From contig JAQXOO010000012.1 of the NCBI GenBank assembly GCA_029099685.1, positions 62,001-126,000 on the forward strand: a stretch of DNA of 64,000 nucleotides. The letters run 5' to 3'. This document shows positions 55,924 to 64,000 of the stretch, in pieces. Positions within the stretch are counted from its first letter, which is position 1. Each line of letters begins with the position of its first letter. The notes below the pieces were generated by a model that was given only the letters and a program-made list of their open reading frames with translations, was not told the DNA's origin and searched no databases. The position numbers were made by a program, and so were the translations under genes. This DNA is from Clostridia bacterium. GTDB taxonomy: Bacteria > Bacillota > Clostridia > Oscillospirales > Butyricicoccaceae.

Positions 55924-56622
55924 ATGGCGCTGTATGTGATCGGAGACACCCACTTTTCCGAGGGCTGCGACAAGCCCATGGATGTTTTCGGCGGAGCCTG
56001 GACGGGCTACCGGGATAAGCTGGTTTCGTCGCTGGCCGTGCTGGAGCCGCAGGACACCCTGGTGGTGGCCGGAGACTTTTCCTGGGGAATGAGCCTGCAG
56101 GAGGCGCTGCCGGATTTCCGCCTGCTGGACGGTTTCCCCGGCAAAAAGCTGCTGCTGAAGGGCAACCACGACTATTGGTGGGAAACTGTCTCAAAAATGA
56201 AGCGTTTTTTTGCGGAAAATGCAATCGAAACCATTGATTTTTTGCACAATTCCTGCTACTTTTATAACGGCACTGCCCTTTGCGGTACACGGGGCTGGTT
56301 TTATGATAAAAATGACCCCGCTGCCGGGGATGACAAGATCTTTAAACGGGAACTGCTGCGGCTGGAGGCTTCTCTGAAAGCCGCCGTGGAACAGGGCGCC
56401 TCGGAGATCGACTGTTTTCTGCATTATCCGCCGGTGTTCGCCGGAACGGAGGTGCCGCAGATCACAGAGATCCTGTCCCGGTATCCTGTCGGGCGGGTCT
56501 TTTACGGGCATCTGCACGGTGAAAGCCTGCGGGGTGCCTTCAGCGGCGTACGCAACGGCATTTATTACGCTGTTGTTTCAGCCGACGCACTGGGCTTTCG
56601 CCCTATTCAAATTCGGGAATAA
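55924..56622 (+). CDS. Metallophosphoesterase
   Basis: A 232-residue calcineurin-type phosphoesterase with GDTHFSE, GDFSWG, GNHDYWW and GHLHGE. It should act on a phosphate ester in the cytoplasm; the substrate is unknown. GAAAGGGTGATG precedes ATG 55924. It lies 20 bases after the UPF0102 gene in the same strand block. Confidence 0.9.
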   Translation: MALYVIGDTHFSEGCDKPMDVFGGAWTGYRDKLVSSLAVLEPQDTLVVAGDFSWGMSLQEALPDFRLLDGFPGKKLLLKGNHDYWWETVSKMKRFFAENAIETIDFLHNSCYFYNGTALCGTRGWFYDKNDPAAGDDKIFKRELLRLEASLKAAVEQGASEIDCFLHYPPVFAGTEVPQITEILSRYPVGRVFYGHLHGESLRGAFSGVRNGIYYAVVSADALGFRPIQIRE

Positions 56623-56662
56623 ACAAAAATGATATTTGTAAGTTCACAAGGAGGACACGCAA

Positions 56663-57973
56663 GTGAAACTGACTAACGTGGAAAAGAAAGAAAAAAATCA
56701 GGTCGTTCTGTCCATCACCGTGGAGGCCGATGTTTTTGAGGCCGCCTGCGAGAAATCTTATCGGAAGAACGCCCACTCCATCAACATCCAGGGCTTCCGC
56801 AAGGGCAAAGCCCCCCGCAAGATCATTGAGAAGCTGTACGGCCCCGAGATCTTTTATGACGATGCCATGAACGCCTGCATTCCCGATGCCTACGAGGCCG
56901 CTGTTGAGGAAGCCGGCCTGAAGGTGGTCTCCCAGCCCAGCATCACCGATGTGGATGTGAAGGACGGCGAGTTTGTCTTTACCGCCGTTGTCTATGTCAA
57001 GCCCGAGGTCTCCGTTAAGGATTACAAGGGCATCGAGGCCGAAAAGGATGAGGCCGTTGTCACCGCCGAGGAAGTGGAAGCAGAGCTGACCCGTATGCAG
57101 GACCGCAACGCACGCCAGGTTTCCGTGGAGCGCGAGGCCAAGAAGGGCGATATCGTCAATCTGGACTTCGAGGGCTTTGTGGACGGCGTCGCTTTCGAGG
57201 GCGGCAAGGGCGAGAAGTTTGACCTGGAGCTGGGCTCCGGCATGTTCATCCCCGGCTTTGAGGAGCAGCTGGAAGGCAAAAAGGCCGGCGACGAGTGCGA
57301 TGTGGATGTGGTCTTCCCCGAGACCTATCAGGAAAAGACCCTGGCCGGCAAGCCTGCTGTGTTCAAGTGCCGGATCAATGAAGTGAAGGAGAACCAGAAG
57401 CCCGCACTGGACGATGAGTTCGCCAAGGATGTTTCCGAGTTCGACACGCTGGCCGACCTGAAGGCTGACATCGAGAAGAAGCAGCAGGAGAGCAAGACTG
57501 CCAGCGCCGACAACGCTTTCCAGGAGCGGGTCATGGACAAGGTCATCGAGAATCTGGAAGGCGACATTCCCGAAGCTATGGTGGAGACTCAGCTGGACCG
57601 CGTGGCTGAGGACTTCAGCTACCGTCTGGCCATGCAGGGCATGGAGTTTGAATCCTATCTGAAAATGACCGGCATGACCAAGGAGCAGTTCCGCCAGGTG
57701 TTCAAGCCCCAGGCTCTGCGCCAGGTCAAGATCCGTCTGGCTCTGGAAAAGATCGCCGAACTGGAAGGCCTGGAGGTCACCGATGAGGATCTGAACGCCG
57801 AGTTCGCCAAGTTGGCCGAAAACAACAAGATGGATGTGGAGAAGGTCAAGGAGCTGCTGTCTGCCGAGGACCTGAAGGGCGATATGCTGTGCCAGAAGGC
57901 CAATGACTTCGTCATTGCCAACGCCGTGGCCGTCGCCAAGAAGGAAGAGGCTGCCGAAGCCGCCGCTGAATAA
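56663..57973 (+). CDS. tig: Trigger factor
   Basis: A 436-residue ribosome-bound chaperone: an N-terminal ribosome-binding domain with FRKGKAPRKIIEK, a middle FKBP-type prolyl isomerase domain (GDIVNLDFEGFVDG) and a helical C-terminal domain. It starts with GTG 56663 after AAGGAGG. clpP and clpX follow, the standard order. Confidence 0.97.
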   Translation: MKLTNVEKKEKNQVVLSITVEADVFEAACEKSYRKNAHSINIQGFRKGKAPRKIIEKLYGPEIFYDDAMNACIPDAYEAAVEEAGLKVVSQPSITDVDVKDGEFVFTAVVYVKPEVSVKDYKGIEAEKDEAVVTAEEVEAELTRMQDRNARQVSVEREAKKGDIVNLDFEGFVDGVAFEGGKGEKFDLELGSGMFIPGFEEQLEGKKAGDECDVDVVFPETYQEKTLAGKPAVFKCRINEVKENQKPALDDEFAKDVSEFDTLADLKADIEKKQQESKTASADNAFQERVMDKVIENLEGDIPEAMVETQLDRVAEDFSYRLAMQGMEFESYLKMTGMTKEQFRQVFKPQALRQVKIRLALEKIAELEGLEVTDEDLNAEFAKLAENNKMDVEKVKELLSAEDLKGDMLCQKANDFVIANAVAVAKKEEAAEAAAE

Positions 57974-58102
57974 CGCCATATCGCGTTTTTCGACTGGATA
58001 TTCAGCAAAATAGCAGTATACTAATAGCGAGAACGTCAAAAGATACGGGAAGTGCCGGGAAAAGCGGCGCTTCCCGCATCTGCACATTGAAAGGAGTCAC
58101 CT

Positions 58103-58687
58103 ATGTCTTATATTCCCATGGTCGTAGAACAGACAAATCGCGGTGAGCGGTCCTATGATATTTTTTCCCGGCTGCTCAATGACCGTGTCATCATTTTGTC
58201 TGAAGAGGTGAATGACACCACCGCCAGCCTGGTGGTGGCTCAGCTCCTGTATCTGGAGGCGCAGGATCCGGATAAGGATATCAGCTTTTATATCAACAGC
58301 CCGGGCGGGTCCATTTCTGCCGGCATGGCCATCTATGATACGATGCAGTACATCAACTGCGATGTGTCCACCATCTGCGTCGGTATGGCCGCCAGCATGG
58401 GCGCGTTTTTGCTGCAGGCCGGCGCCCCCGGCAAGCGCATGGCGCTGCCCAATGCGGAGATCATGATCCATCAGCCGCTGATGAGCGGCCTGCAGGGCCA
58501 GGCCACCGATATCAAGATCCATGCCGATCACATCATCCGTATGCGCAAAAAACTCAACAGCATCATGGCCCAGCGCACCGGTCAGCCCCTGGAGATCATC
58601 GAGCGGGATACCGAGCGGGACAATTTCATGACGGCTGAAGAGGCAAAGGCCTATGGCCTGATCGATAAGGTGATCGAAAAGCGCTGA
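58103..58687 (+). CDS. clpP: ATP-dependent Clp protease proteolytic subunit
   Basis: A 194-residue serine protease. The catalytic triad is Ser98 (GMAASMGAF), His123 (EIMIHQPL) and Asp173 (ERDTERDNF). It forms the tetradecamer that degrades proteins fed by ClpX. AAAGGAG precedes ATG 58103. The 130 bases before it hold a stem-loop and a possible -10 at 58017. Confidence 0.97.
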   Translation: MSYIPMVVEQTNRGERSYDIFSRLLNDRVIILSEEVNDTTASLVVAQLLYLEAQDPDKDISFYINSPGGSISAGMAIYDTMQYINCDVSTICVGMAASMGAFLLQAGAPGKRMALPNAEIMIHQPLMSGLQGQATDIKIHADHIIRMRKKLNSIMAQRTGQPLEIIERDTERDNFMTAEEAKAYGLIDKVIEKR

Positions 58688-58718
58688 AGCTTTACACCTG
58701 TTGGAATGAGGAAGCACT

Positions 58719-59966
58719 ATGGCGAGTAATGATAAAAAAGATGTGCGCTGCAGCTTCTGCGGCCGCACCCAGGATGAAGTGAAACGGTTGATCGCCGGAC
58801 CCAATGCCTATATTTGCAATGACTGTGTGGGCATCTGCGCTGATCTGATCAATGAAGAAAATGACGGGGAAGAGGCTGCCGACCGTTTTTCGCTGGAGGG
58901 CGGCCTGCCCACGCCTGCCGAAATGAAGGCGGCGCTGGACCAGTATGTCATCGGCCAGGACCGCGCCAAGATCGCTCTGTGCGTAGCGGTCTACAACCAC
59001 TATAAGCGCATCATGTTCCCCCAGGACGATGTGGAGATCCAAAAGAGCAATATTTTGATGATCGGCCCCACCGGCAGCGGTAAGACCCATCTGGCCCAGA
59101 CGCTTGCCCGGTCCATGAAGGTCCCCTTTGCCATCGCCGATGCTACCACGCTGACTGAAGCCGGTTATGTGGGCGAGGACGTGGAAAATATCCTTTTGCG
59201 GCTGATCCAGGCCGCCGACTTTGACGTAGAACTGGCCCAGCGGGGCATTATCTACATCGATGAGCTGGATAAGATCGCCCGAAAAAGCGAGAATCCCTCC
59301 ATTACCCGGGATGTCTCGGGCGAAGGTGTGCAGCAGGCCCTGCTGAAGATCCTGGAGGGCACCGTTGCCAACGTGCCGCCTCAGGGCGGGCGCAAGCATC
59401 CGCAGCAGGAGTTCATCCAGATCGACACCAGCAACATCCTGTTTATCTGCGGCGGCGCCTTTGACGGACTGGACAAGGTCATCGAAAAGCGCACCGGCAA
59501 GCAGGGCATCGGTTTCGGCGCGGAGGTCAAATCCAGGAGCAATCAGGACAGCTCCCAGCTGCTCAGGCAGGTGGAGCCTCACGATGTTCTGAAGTTCGGC
59601 ATCATCCCCGAACTGGTGGGCCGTCTGCCTGTGCTGGTGACGCTGGACCCGCTGGACAAGGATGCTCTGGTGAAAATCCTCACCGAGCCTAAAAACGCTC
59701 TGACCAAGCAGTACACCCGTCTGCTGGAGATGGACGGCGTTCGCCTGGAGTTCGAGGAAAGCGCGCTGGAGGCTATCGCCGAGAAGGCGCTGAAGCTGAA
59801 CACCGGCGCCCGCGGCCTGCGGTCCGTGATGGAGGGCATCATGACCAATGTGATGTTCCAGACACCCTCGGACGACAGCATTCAGTCGGTAGTCATCACG
59901 GCGGATGCCGTGGAGGGTAAAGCCGAGCCTTCCGTGGTCCGAAACAGCGGTGCGAAGCTGCGCTGA
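58719..59966 (+). CDS. clpX: ATP-dependent Clp protease ATPase subunit ClpX
   Basis: A 415-residue AAA+ unfoldase. Four cysteines (11, 14, 33, 36) form the N-terminal zinc domain; Walker A is GPTGSGKT (116-123) and Walker [12 protein letters not shown]. It recognises substrates and feeds them to ClpP. It follows clpP by about 30 bases and a strong terminator ends the unit. Confidence 0.97.
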   Translation: MASNDKKDVRCSFCGRTQDEVKRLIAGPNAYICNDCVGICADLINEENDGEEAADRFSLEGGLPTPAEMKAALDQYVIGQDRAKIALCVAVYNHYKRIMFPQDDVEIQKSNILMIGPTGSGKTHLAQTLARSMKVPFAIADATTLTEAGYVGEDVENILLRLIQAADFDVELAQRGIIYIDELDKIARKSENPSITRDVSGEGVQQALLKILEGTVANVPPQGGRKHPQQEFIQIDTSNILFICGGAFDGLDKVIEKRTGKQGIGFGAEVKSRSNQDSSQLLRQVEPHDVLKFGIIPELVGRLPVLVTLDPLDKDALVKILTEPKNALTKQYTRLLEMDGVRLEFEESALEAIAEKALKLNTGARGLRSVMEGIMTNVMFQTPSDDSIQSVVITADAVEGKAEPSVVRNSGAKLR

Positions 59967-59972
59967 TTTTTG

Positions 59973-60014
59973 AAACAGCCCGGAAGCGAGAAAAACGCTT
60001 CCGGGCTGTTTTTC
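59973..60014 (+). terminator. Terminator after clpX
   Basis: A 14-bp stem (59975-59988 with 59996-60009), loop AGAAAAA, followed by five T residues. Confidence 0.92.
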
Positions 60015-60086
60015 TCAACGCCAGGAGAGCGGGCAAGAAGGATGTTTTTTCCGTTATAACATCTTTTGACAACTTTTTAAAAAGTG

Positions 60087-60115
60087 TTGACAAAAAGGAT
60101 CTCCTGCAATATAAT
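60087..60115 (+). promoter_or_regulatory. Promoter of tRNA-Leu(CAG)
   Basis: A perfect TTGACA (60087-60092) and TATAAT (60110-60115) separated by 17 bases. Confidence 0.92.
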
Positions 60116-60128
60116 ACTTCTTGCAGTC

Positions 60129-60215
60129 GCGGATGTGGCGGAATTGGCAGACGCGCATGGTTCAGGTCCATGTGAAAGCAATTTCATGGGGGTTCAAGTC
60201 CCTTCATCCGCACCA
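60129..60215 (+). tRNA. tRNA-Leu (CAG)
   Basis: Class II tRNA of 87 bases: acceptor GCGGATG with CATCCGC, anticodon loop TTCAGGT, long variable arm and encoded CCA. Confidence 0.97.
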
Positions 60216-60218
60216 TAG

Positions 60219-60270
60219 CTGGACACCGGTTTTGATACGATGGTTATCATAGCGGGTGTCCAGTTTTTTT
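60219..60270 (+). terminator. Terminator after tRNA-Leu(CAG)
   Basis: A stem CTGGACACC (60219-60227) with GGTGTCCAG (60255-60263) and an inner stem, followed by seven T residues. Confidence 0.85.
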
Positions 60271-60337
60271 GCTTTTGCCGCAGAATTATGAAAATGAAAA
60301 TAGCCAGCAAATCGGATCATGTGCAGAAGAGAATAAT

Positions 60338-60772
60338 ATGTATAAAGAATTGATTTCAGAATTGGTACAAGAAAATGCGTGGGTAAAGATCCAGCCGCCT
60401 TGTTCAGAAAATGATATAGAGACCGCCGAAAAAGCAGTTGGCTATCCCTTCCCAAAGGAACTTAGGGAATTGCTTCTGGAAATGAACGGTGATCAATATC
60501 TTCTGTTATCTATAGAAGAAATTGTTGAACAAGCCAAACTTAACAGAGAAATTCAAGAAGAGTACAACGATGAAGAATTTGCGAAAGAATTGGATAAGTT
60601 TATCTTTTTTGCCGGAAATGGCTGTGGGGATTACTACTGCTACCATGCAAATGCTGACGGAGTGATCGATGAGACCTCTATCTATATTTGGGAACACGAA
60701 GAGTATTGTTGGAAGCAGGTTGCCTCCAACATGGCAGAACTAATCACCAGATATTATCATGACGAAATATGA
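60338..60772 (+). CDS. SMI1/KNR4 (SUKH) family protein
   Basis: A 144-residue acidic protein of the SUKH superfamily: N-terminal ENDIETAEKAVGYPFPKELR and EMNGDQYLLLSIEEIVEQA, then FAGNGCGDYYCYHA and SIYIWEHEE. Many such proteins are immunity factors of polymorphic toxins. The base composition is far lower in GC than the neighbours. It stands alone after a tRNA gene and between two similar hairpins, so it is probably acquired. No toxin is next to it. The start has AGAAGAGA. Confidence 0.85.
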   Translation: MYKELISELVQENAWVKIQPPCSENDIETAEKAVGYPFPKELRELLLEMNGDQYLLLSIEEIVEQAKLNREIQEEYNDEEFAKELDKFIFFAGNGCGDYYCYHANADGVIDETSIYIWEHEEYCWKQVASNMAELITRYYHDEI

Positions 60773-60920
60773 TTCGCTTAGAAGTCCCGGTTTATCGCGG
60801 GCTTTCATTCCGCACGTTGAGATTTATGGGGATGCACCTTTTAATGATGCCCCGAATTTTGCAACGAAAGGTCGGCGGGTGTGCATTTTGCATTCAGATA
60901 GGCTTTTGCTTTCATAACCA

Positions 60921-60966
60921 AACACCGGTTTTGATAAAATAGGTATCAAAACCGGTGTCTTTTTAC
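60921..60966 (+). terminator. Terminator-like hairpin after the SUKH gene
   Basis: ACACCGGTTTTGATA (60922-60936) pairs with TATCAAAACCGGTGT (60944-60958) and is followed by CTTTTT. Its left arm repeats 15 bases of the hairpin behind tRNA-Leu(CAG). The 149 bases between the SUKH stop and this point show no convincing gene. Confidence 0.75.
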
Positions 60967-61026
60967 TATGTGGGATGAGATCAAGGGGCGCTGGGCATCG
61001 GACCAGCGCCCGGCTCATACATTCAA

Positions 61027-61052
61027 AAAGGCCTCTGTCAAAGACAGAGGCC
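61027..61052 (-). terminator. Terminator of tRNA-Leu(GAG)
   Basis: On the minus strand a stem GGCCTCTGTC with GACAGAGGCC is followed by TTTTT. Confidence 0.88.
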
Positions 61053-61053
61053 C

Positions 61054-61140
61054 TGGTGCAGCCAGGGGGACTTGAACCCCCAATCCATTACTGGAACTAG
61101 CACCTCAAGCTAGCGCGTATGCCAATTCCGCCATGGCTGC
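61054..61140 (-). tRNA. tRNA-Leu (GAG)
   Basis: Class II tRNA of 87 bases on the minus strand: acceptor GCAGCCA with TGGCTGC, anticodon loop TTGAGGT, long variable arm and encoded CCA. Confidence 0.96.
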
Positions 61141-61225
61141 GAATGCTTAATTATAATAACACACCGTCTTCGAAAAAGCAAGAGCAAAATTGGACATCTG
61201 CGGATTTTTCAGGGAAGGACCTTCA

Positions 61226-61254
61226 TTGACAGCCTTCGCAAATCACGGTATAAT
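61226..61254 (+). promoter_or_regulatory. Promoter of the flavoprotein-acpS unit
   Basis: Perfect TTGACA (61226-61231) and TATAAT (61249-61254) separated by 17 bases. Confidence 0.92.
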
Positions 61255-61293
61255 CAGCCCAACGGATCCTGAAAGAAAAGAGGCGTGGAGACT

Positions 61294-62526
61294 ATGAAGC
61301 AGATCCTTGTCATTGGCGGCGGCGCGGCGGGTCTGGCCGCGGCCATCACCGCGGCACGGCAGGCGCCGGACGCCCGGGTAACCGTGTTGGAGCGGCTGGA
61401 CCGTGTGGGGAAAAAGCTCCTGGCCACCGGAAACGGACGCTGCAATCTGACAAATCTGCACGCTTCGCCCGCCCGTTTCCACAGCTGTGACAGCGGTGCG
61501 CTCCACCAGGTGATGAAGGGCATGGAGCCACGGGAGAGTCTTGATTTTTTTGCGTCTCTGGGGCTGCTCTGCAGGCAGGAGGATGAAGGCCGTATATATC
61601 CCAAATGCAATCAGGCCAGTATGGTGGTGGACGTGCTTTTGCAGGAACTGGAGCGGCTGGATATCCGGACGCGGTGCGGGTGCACTGTCCGCGGGATCCG
61701 CCCGGGCAGGAACGAATGGATTGTAGAAACCGAAGGCGGCGCCTTGACTGCCGACGCGGTCATCCTCACCACCGGCGGAAAGGCTGCGCCCAAGCTGGGC
61801 TCAGACGGCAGCGGGTATGCCATTGCAAAGGCTCTGGGACACAGCTGTACGCCGCTGTATCCCGCACTGGTGGCGCTGAAATGCGACCGGAATGGCTTGG
61901 GTGGACTGAAAGGTATCCGTGCAGAAGCAGGCCTAACGCTGCTGGCGGGCGGCCGTGTTTTGGGGCGCGACGCCGGAGAGATACAGTTCACCGACTACGG
62001 CCTGTCCGGCATTCCCGCCATGCAGCTTTCCGGGCGGCTGGCCGGGCTTCAGCCGGGGGAGCGCTGCACCGCGCTGGTGGACCTGTTCCCAGAATGGCCG
62101 CTGGAGACGCTGGTCCGGGAACTGAAAGCAAGACAAAAGCGTCAGGCCACGCTGGAGACGCTGCTGTTGGGCACCGTTCATAAGCGGCTGGCCTATGCAG
62201 TGCTGAAAAGCACTGGACTGCAGCCGCTGTCCAGGCCAAGTGCCTCCCTGTCTGACGGTGACCTTCAGCGTCTGGCCGACAGCCTGAAGGCCTGGCGTTT
62301 CCGGGTAACGGGGACCCAGGGCTGGGACGCGGCACAGGTCACCGGCGGCGGCATACCGCTGGACGAGGTGGACCCGGACACGATGGAATCCAGGCTGCAG
62401 CCCGGATTGTATCTGGCAGGGGAACTGTTGGACGTGACCGGGGACTGTGGAGGGTTCAATCTGCATTGGGCGTGGTGCAGCGGCATCCGCGCGGGACGGT
62501 CCGCCGGGACCAGGTGTCGCCGATGA
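61294..62526 (+). CDS. HI0933/BaiN-type NAD(P)/FAD-dependent oxidoreductase
   Basis: A 410-residue flavoprotein. The FAD site is VIGGGAAGLAAAITAAR at the N-terminus, followed by KLLATGNGRCNLTN, the family mark. The C-terminal CGGFNLHWAWCSG is also typical. BaiN and related proteins have been assigned various reductase roles; the substrate here is unknown. I chose ATG 61294; a GTG nine bases earlier is an alternative. The stop overlaps acpS (ATGA). Confidence 0.9.
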   Translation: MKQILVIGGGAAGLAAAITAARQAPDARVTVLERLDRVGKKLLATGNGRCNLTNLHASPARFHSCDSGALHQVMKGMEPRESLDFFASLGLLCRQEDEGRIYPKCNQASMVVDVLLQELERLDIRTRCGCTVRGIRPGRNEWIVETEGGALTADAVILTTGGKAAPKLGSDGSGYAIAKALGHSCTPLYPALVALKCDRNGLGGLKGIRAEAGLTLLAGGRVLGRDAGEIQFTDYGLSGIPAMQLSGRLAGLQPGERCTALVDLFPEWPLETLVRELKARQKRQATLETLLLGTVHKRLAYAVLKSTGLQPLSRPSASLSDGDLQRLADSLKAWRFRVTGTQGWDAAQVTGGGIPLDEVDPDTMESRLQPGLYLAGELLDVTGDCGGFNLHWAWCSGIRAGRSAGTRCRR

Positions 62527-62885
62527 AGATCAGCACCGGGTGCGACGTGGAACAGGTGGAACGCTTTTCCAAATTGCTGGAAAAGGAATATGTTTGCAGG
62601 CGCATTTTTACCGAAACCGAGCGGGCGCATATCTCCAAAAGTGGGCATCCCGCCCAGACCGCCGCCGGGATCTTCTGCGCCAAGGAGGCCATGTCCAAGG
62701 CATTGGGATGCGGCCTGTTCGGATTGCTGCCCCAGGAACTTGGTGTGGAATGGGATGAACGCGGTGCACCCCGGCCCCGGTTATCCGGCGGCGCTGCCGA
62801 GCGGTTCGGGCATCTGCAGCTGGCGATTTCCGTTTCCCATACAAAAGAAACGGCCTTTGCCACCTGCGTGGCGATGGAGGAATAA
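62523..62885 (+). CDS. acpS: Holo-[acyl-carrier-protein] synthase
   Basis: A 120-residue phosphopantetheinyl transferase with GCDVEQVERF (metal Asp) and FCAKEAMSKALG (Glu and Lys). It loads the 4'-phosphopantetheine arm on acyl carrier protein. It overlaps the flavoprotein gene by four bases. Confidence 0.94.
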   Translation: MKISTGCDVEQVERFSKLLEKEYVCRRIFTETERAHISKSGHPAQTAAGIFCAKEAMSKALGCGLFGLLPQELGVEWDERGAPRPRLSGGAAERFGHLQLAISVSHTKETAFATCVAMEE

Positions 62886-62928
62886 GCCGGAAAAGGCGCA
62901 CATATCATCTTCCGAAGGAGATGATGGG

Positions 62929-63507
62929 ATGAATCTGAAACGATCAGCGCCGCTGGCCCTGGCTCTGACCCTGGCCTTGCTGCTTTCCGCCTGCGGAAAA
63001 AACGGGTTTGACCCGCAGAACGTGGCCCAGCATTACGCCGCCGGCAGCTTGCGGGCAGAATACACGGTCACAACGCACGCGGGCGTTTTTACGGAGTACA
63101 AGCTGTCCTACAGGGACGGGGACGGCCTGGCCAATGTTACCATTTTGCAGCCTGATTCGGTGGCCGGCGTCAGTGCCGTATTGCAGAGCGGTGACGCGGT
63201 GATCCGGTACGAGGACGTTTCCCTGGACGCCCTGCTGCCGGAGGTGCGGGGCTATGCCCCCATGGATGTGCTGTACTGCCTGCTGGAAGACCTGCGGGAC
63301 GGTGTTCCATCCAGCTATGCCCTGGAAAAGGACGTGGTGCTGCTGGCCTATCAGGGGGAACTTCCCGACGGCACCGAGACCTTAAAGCAGGTGGCGCTTG
63401 ATCCCGAAACGCTGGACCTGCTGTCAGCAGAACTGTTTCTGGACGGAAGACTGATTTTGGCTTTGCAGGCCGAGTCATTTCAGTGGGAGGGGCTCGCCGC
63501 CGGATAA
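62929..63507 (+). CDS. Lipoprotein of unknown function
   Basis: A 192-residue lipoprotein: a signal of about 21 residues ending in the lipobox LSAC, then a soluble domain with alternating beta strands (AEYTVTTHAGVFTEYKLSY). This resembles a LolA-like fold, as in B. subtilis YdcC, which also follows acpS, but YdcC is nearly twice as long. AAGGAG lies eight bases before ATG 62929. It is downstream of acpS by 43 bases. Confidence 0.8.
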   Translation: MNLKRSAPLALALTLALLLSACGKNGFDPQNVAQHYAAGSLRAEYTVTTHAGVFTEYKLSYRDGDGLANVTILQPDSVAGVSAVLQSGDAVIRYEDVSLDALLPEVRGYAPMDVLYCLLEDLRDGVPSSYALEKDVVLLAYQGELPDGTETLKQVALDPETLDLLSAELFLDGRLILALQAESFQWEGLAAG

Positions 63508-63510
63508 CAG

Positions 63511-63539
63511 TTGCATCGGGGTGCGGTCTGTGCTATACT
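63511..63539 (+). promoter_or_regulatory. Promoter upstream of the mazF/endoA gene
   Basis: TTGCAT (63511-63516) and TATACT (63534-63539) with a 17-base spacer and a TG before the -10. A leader of about 170 bases follows in which I see no convincing gene. Confidence 0.7.
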
Positions 63540-63714
63540 GTCTATAAGCACAGACTTCTTCCAATGCACATAGGATGGACTGTGACACGCCGCGGCATTT
63601 CACGGAGCGGAACCTTGTTCACCGATGCTTGTGTCGTTTGATTAAAAACGGTCCCCGCGTGGAATGATATGGTTGCGGACTTGTCCGACTTGATTCCTGC
63701 GGAGCGTGATTGCA

Positions 63715-64000
63715 TTGGATAACCAGCAAAACATTGTCAGGCGCGGCGAGATCTATTATGCCGATCTCAGCCCGGTGGTGGGCAGCGAACAGGGCGGGAT
63801 GCGCCCTGTGCTGATCGTACAGAACGATGTAGGCAACCGCTACAGCCCCACGGTCATTGCGGCAGCCATCACATCCCAGCAGAACAAGGCCCGCCTGCCG
63901 ACACATATCGAGATCGAAGCGCGAACCTACGGGCTGACCAAAAACTCGGTAGTGCTGCTGGAGCAGGTGCGGACGCTGGATAAACGAAGACTGAGAGAAA
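63715..64000 (+). CDS. MazF/EndoA-type toxin endoribonuclease, start only
   Basis: The first 95 residues of a PemK/MazF-fold protein: [20 protein letters not shown] and [19 protein letters not shown] and [13 protein letters not shown], very close to B. subtilis EndoA (NdoA). It cuts RNA at short sequence motifs. The start is TTG 63715 with GGAG ten bases away; GTG 63706 is closer. The frame runs off the window end. No RHH antitoxin (NdoAI) gene is seen in front. Confidence 0.92.
   Translation, partial: MDNQQNIVRRGEIYYADLSPVVGSEQGGMRPVLIVQNDVGNRYSPTVIAAAITSQQNKARLPTHIEIEARTYGLTKNSVVLLEQVRTLDKRRLRE

Noticed and set aside
60824..61018. A 64-residue minus-strand ORF behind the SUKH gene
   Set aside because: It spans a hairpin and lacks a ribosome site; it is better seen as repeat-like or remnant sequence.
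63575..63667. A 30-residue ORF in the mazF leader as a possible antitoxin
   Set aside because: It has no good ribosome site and no RHH-like pattern; too short for NdoAI.

Overview
The window is GC-rich (about 60 percent), gene-dense chromosomal DNA. It most likely comes from a strictly anaerobic, spore-forming member of the Clostridia, probably the Oscillospirales/Oscillospiraceae; this is an inference from gene content, not a database match. Supporting genes are spoIVA, a SpoIVFB-like M50 protease and a PdaB-like deacetylase (sporulation); Gram-positive genes rbgA, yhaM, pepV and a MazF/EndoA toxin; and an oxygen-sensitive glycyl radical enzyme with its activase. I see no prophage, insertion sequence or CRISPR array. 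One low-GC SUKH-type gene next to a tRNA looks acquired.

Layout. 1-7.2 kb: nucleoside uptake and salvage (substrate-binding protein, ATPase, two permeases, cytidine deaminase), with a YjjI/YjjW glycyl radical enzyme pair inserted. 7.2-9.2 kb: a yybP-ykoY-type (Mn2+) riboswitch in front of an ArsB/NhaD-like permease, then an HTH/zinc-ribbon protein. 9.3-17 kb: mostly minus-strand housekeeping genes (PepV, Nudix, EamA, C39 peptidase, hydroxyacid dehydrogenase, YihY), with yhaM on the plus strand and a PdaB-like deacetylase. 17-22 kb: a livKHMGF importer. 22-34.8 kb: a one-promoter leuACDB-ilvBNCD operon that ends in a DUF815 ATPase and is preceded by a leader peptide and attenuator, plus an aminotransferase with its own promoter. 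35-38.7 kb: a heterodimeric ABC exporter with a palindromic operator. 38.8-41.7 kb: a TrpR-like regulator, a methyltransferase, hslO, a five-tRNA cluster and a small basic ORF. 41.7-46.5 kb: pstSCAB-phoU-response regulator (minus strand).

46.6-50.5 kb: spoIVA with a short membrane ORF, a MATE exporter on the opposite strand, and a SpoIVFB-like protease. 50.5-60 kb: two radical-SAM-linked proteins of unknown role (TIGR03960/TIGR03936 type), rplS, lepB, rbgA, rnhB, a YraN family gene, a phosphoesterase, tig, clpP and clpX. 60-64 kb: tRNA-Leu(CAG), the SUKH gene, tRNA-Leu(GAG), a BaiN/HI0933-type flavoprotein, acpS, a lipoprotein and the start of a mazF/endoA gene with no visible antitoxin.

How the parts relate. 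Branched-chain amino acids are served twice within 17 kb, by an importer and by a complete valine/isoleucine/leucine synthesis operon whose leader has the parts expected for ribosome-mediated attenuation. Nucleoside uptake, deamination and an uncharacterised radical enzyme cluster together, echoing the E. coli arrangement in which yjjI-yjjW lie beside the deo genes. The protein-quality genes tig-clpP-clpX and hslO, and the ribosome assembly/export block rplS-lepB-rbgA, are conserved housekeeping sets. The most notable items are the ilv-leu attenuator, the glycyl radical enzyme in a nucleoside locus, the riboswitch-controlled permease, the short ORF where a SpoIVFA partner would be expected, and the orphan MazF.
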